A DNA stretch of 64,000 nt from Auanema rhodensis (lineage: Eukaryota; Nematoda; Chromadorea; Rhabditida; Rhabditidae): the NCBI GenBank assembly GCA_964057225.1, contig OZ059898.1, positions 4,836,001 through 4,900,000 of the forward strand, given 5' to 3'. A model generated the notes under the pieces. That model saw only the letters and a list, made by a program, of their open reading frames with translations, did no database searches and had not been told where the DNA came from. Positions 54,551 through 64,000 of the stretch are shown one piece after another (the first letter of the stretch is position 1; each line of letters opens with the position of its first letter). The position numbers and the translations under genes were made by a program.

Positions 54551-57500
54551 TCAGCATATAGTATCTTGTGTCAAAGGTTTTTTCATGCTAATTTGTCTTG
54601 TAAGAGACATGTCCACCATTGAAGTACTAAAAAGAATAAAAGTCTTTTTGTCATTCATTGTTGGTGTTGCGATATGTCATTAAGATTAAACAAAAAAAAT
54701 TGATAAACCGCTTAAGTTGCGTAAATAGTATTACAAAGTCTTATCAATTTAAAATACATGACATCAAGTTAAAGATAATTCGTGCAATATCGCAACTGAT
54801 TAAAGAGAATACAGACAGTAAAGAAGTTGATTCAGTTTTGACAGGAAAAGTACTGTAATTTATCACGTGGAAAGATTCTCATATGACAAAAAGTGATGGG
54901 GCGTTAGCCTATTGCTTATTACATTTTTAGCAAAACGGGTTTCGATACATGTATTTAAAATTCATTTACCTAGCTTGCGGACGACTACCAAATCGTGCAG
55001 CTACTCCACTAGGTTGATCTCTTTCTCCTTCCGCTACTTTCATAAAGTTGTCGACCTGCAAGAAAATATACGATTAAATATATTTTTCATAATAAAAGCA
55101 ATGCGAGCTATTTGTACTAATCGTCATTCTACAAAGATTTTACGAAAAAATCGATTCAGGTTAAAATATTTACAAAAGCGGAAAAACATGGGCAGAGTGC
55201 AGCGTAAGCGCGTGAAATGCCACTGAGAAGCCTTTCAAGCTCTGCTTGGATGGCCACACGCACATCCGCTCACGTTCTCCCAAGCAGCATTTTTTCTTTT
55301 TGCGTTCCTTGATGGTGAATGCGACCTGCGCCTAAATTTTATGCTCATAGTGTCAGAATCATATGTTGGATCCATGAATGAACTGTTGATTTAAATCTTC
55401 TAACTAACATATTATTTTAATAATTAGATTATGACAATATAACCGTAAAGCTTGTTACTGGTTGATTGGAAACATCCGAAAAGGAGTCCATCAAGCCGAG
55501 CCAGTAGCAAACAGAACAGGCAACTTATCAATCAGTCAGACAACTTACTATGATTGTAATTGGAAGAGCTAGAACAAGAACTCCACAGGCAATTGCCCCT
55601 GTTGCCACAAGCTTTCCGGCTACAAATTAAATGTTATTGTAAAAAATTAAGGAATGAACTTACGAACTGTTACTGGTGTTAAATCCCCATAACCTAAATT
55701 GCATAATTCAGAATTTAAAAAGCTTTAACAATCAAATGGACAAACAAAACACTACATTATACTTACCAACTGTAGTCATTGTAACAATACACATGAAAAC
55801 AGATATATTAGATCAAGTTGAAAATTTATTTCAAAAATGATGAAATAATTTAATAATTGTAGACTTACCACCAACAGGCAGCAGGAATAGATGAAAATCC
55901 GGAGTTAGGTTCATCTTTCTCCAGGAAGTAAACAAGAGTCGAGAAAAAGATAACACCGGTCAGAACGACCATAGCCATCATGCCAAGTTGTCGGAACGAA
56001 GCCTGTACATAGTGTTAAAATTGTTCAAAATATACTATAGCCATTTTACTTTTAATGTCTTTCCAAACATTTGTAATCCACTGCTGTACCGACCAAGTTT
56101 CAATACTCGAATAACTCGAAGAACCCGTAAAATTCGAATCACAAGAAATGCTCCCTGTATAAAATAAAGTTTAAAATCAAATTTAAACTTCTGCCAACCT
56201 TTAGATCACGTAGCTGATCTGTGCTTACTCCTACCAGGAGGAGCATCATCTCAATTACAAAAGGCAATATTGCCATCAAATCAATAATATTTAAAAGCTG
56301 GAAAAATGTCTTTCTTCTTTCAGCAGTTACAAGCATTTTAATAGCTGAAAGTAAATTATTTAATTGAATGTATATAATAATATTTTTACCGTATTCAAGA
56401 GTAAACCAGACTATACAAACATATTCGACATATCCAATAATAGGCAAAGGCTCCATATCGACAATTGGTCCTAAAAACTTGAAGAATTGCATGAAAACTA
56501 TTGACTAAACTAACCATTTGTAACATTCTTTACAATTGGTATTTGTAGCTCTGGTAAAGAACCCAGAACAAGACCAGATATGGAAATTAACACAAACAGA
56601 ACCGACAATGTTGCAAATATTTGAGCAAAAATTGAGCTGCAATAAAGTTGTTTTCTTCTAATTATAGTTTGATGGCATACCTGGCCGGTTCTTCTATAAC
56701 ATTCCAAATTTTTCTTCTGAATTCGCCCAAATACAAGCTCTTAAATAGGTTTGGCTTCTCTTCCGAAGCAATTGATGAGCTATCATCTCCCTCAAAATAA
56801 TTTGTTTACCAAATAACTAAAAAATAATAACACACTTTTTCATCTATACAACAGCAAGGAGCTAAGTAATCGTCAGGAACGATTCCCCAATATTCCAATT
56901 CATCCAAGATATCATTAGGACATAAATGGGATGGTTGATGAATTTGTCCTATAAATATCATGTATATATGTAACACATATTAAATAAATAATAATACCAG
57001 TTAAATAAAATTGATATACAATATGAAAAAGAGCTGGAGGTCTTTCAAAATAATATTCTTGAGTTTGTTCGAGAAAAGCATCAAATTCTGCTAGAGAAGA
57101 ATCTTTTACCAAACAATGTAGTCTGCCTGAAACAAATATAAATTACATCTAGTCAATATCAAAAATTATTAAATAATTCATTTTATTTCAAATAATTATC
57201 TTTTACAATTTTTCTATTAATATTAGTAAATTATATTGATAAATAAGATTATTAATGATTTTCGGATTATTAAAGTTAAATAATTTAACTCACCAACTCC
57301 TCGTTTTTGTACCGTATCCCGCTTTAACATGAAACATGCTCCTCCAACATTTAGTCGAAGAAAGGTCGATGAAGCTGCGGAATCGACAATTATCCCCTGT
57401 AAGTTTATAGAGTTTTATTATTATCTTAGCATGAAACAAAAATTACCTTTTGAATATTTGGAAGTATATCTTCAGAACAAGAATTGATTTCAGCGAATAG

Positions 57501-57908
57501 AAGATGATTTTCATCGTCATTCACTTTCTCAGGATCAGGCTGCGTTGATCTAAACAATGTAAAATTAATGAATTATAGATTAAAAGAATTAATTATACAA
57601 ACTTTTTTTAAACTTTTATTTAAAAATATTATTTTTATTGAAATGTTTGAGAAATATTGTGTTTTCAATTGTTCAAAAATACAAATATACCGAAAAATAA
57701 TTATAATTTTTGTTATTTTTCTTCAAATATAGAAAGTTTTTAATAGAGTTATGTAATATAATCTATCTAACCGTCTTCTGGTACGATTTCTAAAGCTTAG
57801 TTTATCTGTTGGAGCAATATTGAACGCTCGAACATTCCTATGCCTGTTCAAACGGCTTATGCCGTGAGAAGTAGCCATGATTGAGCCCTGTAGAATGGCT
57901 GAGTTCAT
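54551..57908 (-). CDS. Voltage-gated potassium channel (Kv, Shab/EXP-2-like)
   Basis: A T1 tetramerisation domain comes first (FLRLNVGGACFMLKRDTVQK, TQEYYFERPPALFHIVYQFY) with zinc ligands in HQPSHLC and CCC, the non-Shaker type. Six membrane helices follow. S4 is AFLVIRILRVLRVIRVLKLG with regularly spaced Arg. The pore reads ACWWCIVTMTTVGYGDLTP with the selectivity filter GYGD. S6 is ACGVLVLALPITIIVDNFMK, where the usual PxP is PIT. The intron interrupting the pore (55793-55868) ends in AT rather than AG. The last exon after ATTCTTTTTAG (SMVDMSLTRQISMKKPL and a short tail ending DTIC) is inferred from frame. The start at 57908 is the first Met of the exon; exons further upstream may add an N-terminus. 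Assignment as a Kv channel is firm; subfamily and ends are less so. Confidence 0.85.
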
Positions 57909-60009
57909 GCTGACTTGGCATAGAAGACAAAATGTTTAATTATAGGTGTGAAAGGAAGTGAATATTTTTTTCTTCTGAGCTTGAACTGCTGTGGCTAGGT
58001 TTCCAAAGTTCAAGATGTAAGTAAGTAAAACGTTTAGAATCTAGTAGTCTACGCAGAGTTGGCAACGTTGGAGATATTTGGATATTATTGTTCGTGGCTA
58101 ATATTCCTCTTTAGTACAAGCTCGTCTGAACAAGAGGAAAACGATATTTATCCTCTATTAAAGTTAAGATCAGGTTCCAGAACACTATCTAAAAGGGAAT
58201 GAGATAATAGAAACGAAAATAAATATAAAAGAATATGAAATGTATAGGAATTACAAGAGTATTTCAGATATGTAACTGAGATTATGAGTACTAAGCAGTA
58301 ATCAGACTAATATTAGTTATAAAACTGGACAACTGATGCAATATCATGATTAAAAAGTATAAAATGAATTCTCATTACATTCTATAACTACATTCTGATG
58401 TACGAAGGTTTTCAACTTATTGATATTTTACTTAGTATTATATACAAAGCCTAGATAGAGCATGTGTTGTCACGAGGGATGGTGCATGAGAAAAAGTTAG
58501 GAGCTTGAACATTTATATACGGAAGTTCGTGAGACAGGTGAAGCCAGATCGTCAAAACATCTCTAATTGTGCATTTGTATATGCATGTGCGAATTTGCTT
58601 TGTAAAAGAAAAACTACTATCATGAAGCAATCAAATAGAAGACATTTGACAAGATTCATGAACAAAGAAGTAGCAATATGAAGAAGATAAAATGATAAAT
58701 ATCAATATTATTATATATAGTTAGATTATCAGTGTTAATATGATTTAATATGCATAGAACATAAACTCAGCATTACTGAGTAGTTTAGTAGTCAGTCAGT
58801 TGAGGAAGCAAGAAAGAATTCTATTATATCTCAATTTTCATTTCATGTTCTCTATTTCTTTCTCATAGCAACGAAATCAATTTAAATAGAATAGGTTATA
58901 ATCAAATTATAAATTTTTTTTAAATACAAACTATACATATAGAATAACTTTGAAGAAAAGAAGAAATACATCTTCAAATGACTAACGTTTTTTTCTGAGA
59001 GAAAATGGCAAAATAAGATTGCAGAAGCAAACATCTGACGCTATTAGAATGTTCACCGGTGTCTAGTAATGAACAAGGTGTGGGAGGCACATTAAAAGCT
59101 TGCATTTTCAATCGGCATTTGAATGAGGATTTGTCAAAAAGCTATCCAGAAATATAAGAAAGCGGATTGATGTTTGCCAATCGTTAAAGCTTAGAATGAA
59201 TACTATTAACTATACTAATCCTATGCACTTGAAAAGAACGAATAAAATTCTATTGTGAGTTAAAGGCGCTTGTTTTAAACTTTATTCCAATTTTATAGGA
59301 ATTCTATTTGTACTACCTAGAAATGATAGAATACAATTTTTGAATTAACTTATTTTCTATAATAGTTATTAATATTATATGTATATATATATATATAATA
59401 TAAATAGAACAAAGATGATTATATGAAGATAGATATGATGTTAGTGTATGTGGTGGCTATCGCGGTGTTCCTTCTTAATACATAAAAAAAGGAAAAGAAA
59501 ATATGAAACGTAAAGAAGCTGAAGATAGATGATAGAAAGAAAATAAGGAGGGAACGGAAGGAAAAATCATAGTTGGTTTTATGAAAAAAGACGAGGAGAT
59601 GCAGATGATGTCTCTTCAATATAAATCATGTGGTTATCGTTAGTTCTTCTCATGTATCATGCTTCTCTATCAGATTTCTTAATCTTGAATCTCATATTTG
59701 GATTCATTCACTTCATCTGATAGATTTTGAATATTCAATGAATAGTTGAATCAAGCTTCATATGAACAGCTTTGTTCAAAACTAATTATATTCTTTCAGC
59801 CAAGCTGTTTCTCTTAATTTTATGTTATTATATTAAGCTATCAATTAGTTATCTAATGCGTAGTATGCTTTGATCTCTTTATGAGTGAGAGAAAAATGAA
59901 ATATAACAATATATTCATCTATATATACTATATGAATATGTTTAGTATAAAATAACAAAAAAAAAATATTTTTAAACAGAACATTGATCTTAAAAAATAA
60001 TTCAAACCT

Positions 60010-60081
60010 TTTGATTTTGCGTGCTATAGGCTGCCATTTGTTGGATGGTTTTGTATACCGTTTAACATTAGTTCCGTACAT
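60010..60081 (-). other. Candidate alternative first exon
   Basis: It starts with ATG after an in-frame stop and reads MYGTNVKRYTKPSNKWQPIA then RKIK, followed by AG|GTTTGAA. The basic, unbiased sequence looks coding. Its phase would fit the Kv exon if that exon began one base before the 57908 Met, after CCAAGTCAG. No independent support. Confidence 0.25.
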
Positions 60082-61782
60082 GTTGCAATATTAAATAATA
60101 TGTTATTAAATAGTTCAGTTAGATAAAATATTATTAGTAAACAATACTAATTATCGTATGGGTACAATTTTAAAAATAAAACATTTTAAATTTGAAATAA
60201 TATAGAGAAGATATAGAGCTTGTCTATATGTTTCTATTGAACACAATGAAACTGAATTGTTGAGGGGATTGGTATGTTGGCAGTCACCGCAATATTTTCA
60301 GGAATGTGCTATTGATAGTTAAAGTGAAATTATTTTACTGCTTTGTCCAGGTAATATACATGTATATAAATATATAAATATCTCTATTTCTCTCTGAGTT
60401 CAATATGGAATCTTAGAAACACCTGCTTATTTCATTATTTCTCGGAAGCATAATCTAATCACTAACAATCAATTCGAGACATTTGGATAACTATGGTTGG
60501 ATTTCTCGTTGATTTGCCCATTTCCTGTCGTTCTCTTTTCCTTCCGTTGCTGCTATGACTAGCGTCTTACTCTCTGCACGCCCTTCTTTCTTATATTCTC
60601 AAATGCTCTCTAGCATATGCTTAATCTTTTCATCATCACTCATAGAAACTGTGATAGCTAAGATTAAAAATATTGCATATCCCAGTTACAGCTATTGTTA
60701 TTATTATAACACAGTATTTTAAAAAGCTAATGAAAGACGAAAGCTTAGCTGTTGTCATGTGATCCAAGCATCTGCCATCTAATATAGCCAAAAATGGCAA
60801 TGAAGCTGTTATACTCATTATAAAGCGATCCGCATGCTACTATGCTCATAAAGAATATATAAAACAATTTTGAAAACGTTATAAAATATATTTTGGTATA
60901 CAAATAGCATAAGTTCATTAAATATAAAAATATTTTTACTTATGTATGTATACTTACACATATGTAGATATGTTTAGTTGAGGATAGTATGATTGCTATC
61001 GAAGAAACAACATCATATGATTTAGAGGAAAGAGATATGTCGCATAGGAAATAATGAACTATTAATCTTTTGGAATTGGTTGTTATTATGAAGAAACCAA
61101 GTTAACTATGTTTCTTTAACTTAACATGAAACAATCAAATAGAAAATCAAAAGATATATAGATTATGCTAGAAAAGTGTTTGAAAGTAGAAATGACAATG
61201 ATGCGAAGACAGAGGAATGATCATTATAATTCATGATCTAGAAGGACATGAGAATATCGGCAAGAATACGCTGCATGTGGATGGAAAAAATATGCTCGTA
61301 CGTCAGAAGGACGTTATGTAAATGACAGTGGCGCTTAAATTACTATTTTTAACTTTTTTTCTCATTTCAGATTTGTCAATACATATTCATTCGTATATCT
61401 TTCAGATTCCTTACCTTTTCAATCGAGATCCTATTGCTCCTTGGGAAATTCGCCTGTCCGAGTCAGTTACTCCTGAATAAGAAGATAATGAAATGGTGTT
61501 GCAAACGAAGTTGTAAAAGCGGAAGTATGACGAATATTAATTACTAAACTTCAACTGCTTACTTCACTCTGAGAACATATCTCACATTCACAATAGGTAG
61601 AATATAACAATTGCATTATTACTATATACATATGTATATGGAATTAGAAAATGTTTTAAATCTCATTCATCAAAATCTTTTCATCTTAATTTATCTTTTA
61701 GAAATTGAAATAAAATAATTAGATAATATTAATAATTATATATTCATGGAAATAAGAATAGATTCAAAACTAACCATAACTA

Positions 61783-61873
61783 CGACGAGAAAGTACAGAT
61801 GCAGTCATTTCTCTTCTTTGATGAATAACTGCAGACAATCGTGGACCACAGAAGCCATTTGTGCTAGAAACTG
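61783..61873 (-). CDS. Probable 5' exon (Kv N-terminus?)
   Basis: Between the acceptor TTTCATACAG and a donor GTTAGT, this segment is open in the frame VSSTNGFCGPRLSAVIHQRR then EMTASVLSRRSYG. It joins in phase with the exon at 62763-62843 upstream. Downstream it could join the Kv exon through the acceptor CTATGCCAAG, reading SYVSMNSAILQ, across an intron of nearly 4 kb. The Ser/Arg-rich character suits a cytosolic channel N-terminus, but the link is inference. Confidence 0.4.
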
Positions 61874-62762
61874 TATGAAAGCAATAAGAAAATGTGATTA
61901 AATGAAAACAAATTAGCTAATTTTTGAAACAGAATAGAAAAATATTGTGCTGAAACCAGTGTGAATGACTACTGTGGATAAGGAAAGTTTTGTATCCAGA
62001 TGTCACTCATGCCAACATGGTGTGGTAGGCGGGGTCACGTCAAAGTTGTTGGGATATTTGTTCCTTCATTTTCGTGAGCATGGAAAGGTCACATTTTAAG
62101 AATATTGTATTCGGATAAAGCATCTTAAAGTACCAACACAACTCTGCTGGACTAGTCGGAACAGAATTTCAGATATCAGAGTGATGTTTGGGTAGAAAAG
62201 TTTGTTTATACTCTTGAAAATATGTAGAGAACTACTAGCGTGATCAAAGGTAATATGCCAAAATATAAGAACGGAGTTCATGTTGAGCTGAGCACTGAGT
62301 TCCTCATATTATATCGTAATATTTTGCTCTTTTTTAATATTGTTTTTATATTATTTAAGAATAAGATATAAAGCATAATATGAACTTTGAAAAAGTTATA
62401 TAAAAAAGAAGTTTTCGGGGGAAAAGTTACAATATTTTAGCGCTTTCACAATGAGAATAAGTCATTGGATATGAAAAGAAACAGCTTATGCGTAAGTTGC
62501 TTTTATGAAAAGACCACATGTAAACGTCTGATGAGGTTCAGACGACAAGAGAAAGAGAGAAGTAACATCGCCAAAGGAGAACGACGTTCTGACGAGTTTT
62601 GATGACTTTTTGATTAATGACTCAAGTAAGAAATGCAGGATAGTGGGGCTCTGTATAGAGAATAGAAAAGAGAAGAGATGGAAGAAAAAGCAAAAAATAG
62701 AACTTCAACAGAATAAGTAAAGAAGTGATATGAATCTAAAAAATGACAAAAATGATCACTGA

Positions 62763-62843
62763 CCCAAGGATGTTTGGCTTCCAGAATATGCTCCTGAACT
62801 GACTACACCTTTAGCGCTACTCCCAAACCGCACAGCTTGATGG
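62763..62843 (-). CDS. Probable 5' exon (Kv N-terminus?)
   Basis: After a strong acceptor (AATTTTTCAG) the segment reads HQAVRFGSSAKGVVSSGAYS then GSQTSL, ending at TTGG|GTCAGT. The phases match the exon at 61783-61873. It begins in the middle of a codon, so at least one more exon lies above 62.85 kb, possibly beyond the window. No family signature. Confidence 0.4.
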
Positions 62844-64000
62844 CTGAAAAATTTGATTAAGAAATGCAATTTAGTGTTTTTTTTGTTTCCAACTTTGCAA
62901 TTTTTTAATTCTTTTGATGGGGGAAAATAAGTATTAGTCAAGGAACTTACCTCATTAGTATTAGATTGTTGTGAATTAAAAGCTAAAGTATAATGAAGAA
63001 CATTCGAATTTCAGATGTTCACAACAATATTTTGGAGAAATAGCTGCAAAAACAGCTGGATTTATTGGTTCAAATAAGACAATAGTAATAAACAAAGAAT
63101 TAAAAGGTATTTCTGAAATATCTTTTATGATCTCTAAGAATCTTTGATCATAATCGATAAATTTTGGTCTTAAAAAGAGGAAGTAATAATATTTTATATA
63201 AAACAATACATTTTATAAAAAGGAAAATTAGAAGAAAAAGAAATTAATTACAGTTTTCCTTAATCCAGAAAATTATGAAATTTTTAAGCGAAAAGATTAA
63301 AGACAAATGATTCGTCCTGAAAGTTCCAACATCCAAAAAGTTAGTCTTGAAGAAGTTTGCCCTGGTTAGGAGCTGCGTTTTGCAGATGAATTCTCTCATT
63401 GGTAATGTATTGGTGAAAGATGAACAACAACAGTAGGAGAAACATAGAAAGATATCGAAAGTATAAGAGAAGAATCAACTGACAAAAGCGGAAAAAACTA
63501 ATATAAGTAAAAAAAAAATTAAATTGTCTTCTTGTACTACCACAGTACACTTAATTATATTTGTATATAAAAGACTTTTTTAATTTGATGATAGTTGATC
63601 ATAAATCTTATTATATTGGTTCAATAATTATTCTGCATATCTGAACTTCTGGACTCAAAATATGAAACTAAATTTCCACGGTTGTTGCTATTCTGAAGTA
63701 TGAAACATATGTTTTTGAGATGATTAAGCATTCCAGAATTTTTTATTTAAGATAGGGACTAACCAACGATGATAAAGAGAACTTCTCACATATAAAACTA
63801 GTAAGTTCAATATAATATATATTTTGATATTAAGTATAAAGCTTTGTATAAGTTTAAAATAATTTTTTTTCTGTTTCCATCATGAAAAAAACTTTAAGAA
63901 ACACTATATATTCAAAGTAAAAAGACTAAAACGTTTGAAAAGATGTGTAAAATGATAGATAGTATTAATAGTATATGAAGATATGAGTTGTTGAAGACGT

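Larger units (their letters stand above)
57909..64000. other. Kv upstream region, probably large introns
   Basis: About 6 kb of mostly AT-rich DNA with three exon-like segments on the minus strand, at 61783-61873, 62763-62843 and 60010-60081. Elsewhere I see no supported gene, only short chance frames and small AT repeats (for example near 59381-59398). Confidence 0.45.

Overview
This window is nuclear DNA from a small-genome animal, most likely a nematode. It is AT-rich. Its genes are split by many short introns, typically 40-60 bases, with GT...TTTCAG-type ends. Nearly every gene also has a 3' splice signal with no upstream donor partner lying 0-15 bases before the start codon, which is the signature of spliced-leader trans-splicing. 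All exon joins were read by eye from reading frame, splice consensus and remembered family sequence; no search was run.

Layout: 1-5006 is low-complexity DNA. A syntaxin gene lies on the minus strand at 5.0-6.5 kb. About 8.5 kb of apparently non-coding DNA follows, holding a cluster of TGACTCA motifs, and ends at a five-exon actin gene (15.0-16.3 kb, +). Then come PEX19 (+), ABITRAM/FAM206A (+), a nicotinic-receptor-like Cys-loop channel subunit (+), UNC-50 (-), the 38-residue OST4 subunit (-), UNC-69/SCOC (+), OSGEP/Kae1 (-), TMEM55/PIP4P (-), HIP1R (-), PRC1/Ase1 (-), a possible 51-residue protein (-), a small secreted protein (+) and mitochondrial p32/C1QBP (-). After 3.3 kb without a clear gene come a large DDX60-type helicase and, 20 bases upstream of its start, a small acidic protein (both -). 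Then follow REEP5/YOP-1 (+), an unrecognised gene (+), a bacterial-type guanine deaminase (+) and a Kv-type potassium channel (-), whose 5' exons may reach to about 62.9 kb.

The content is mostly conserved housekeeping and membrane-traffic genes: syntaxin, UNC-50, UNC-69, HIP1R and REEP5 for membranes and vesicles; OST4 for N-glycosylation; OSGEP for tRNA t6A; PEX19 for peroxisomes; PRC1 for the spindle midzone; p32 for mitochondria. I see no prokaryotic operon, CRISPR array, phage, tRNA or rRNA, and no clear intact transposon.

The observations most worth checking are: the acidic-protein/DDX60 pair, arranged like an SL1-type operon with the poly(A) signal overlapping the stop codon; a Kv pore intron ending in AT instead of AG; the Kv S6 motif PIT instead of PxP; the CDA-fold guanine deaminase in an animal gene; and the one-strand run of TGACTCA sites before actin and PEX19. 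I did not find a system that I can claim is wholly new.
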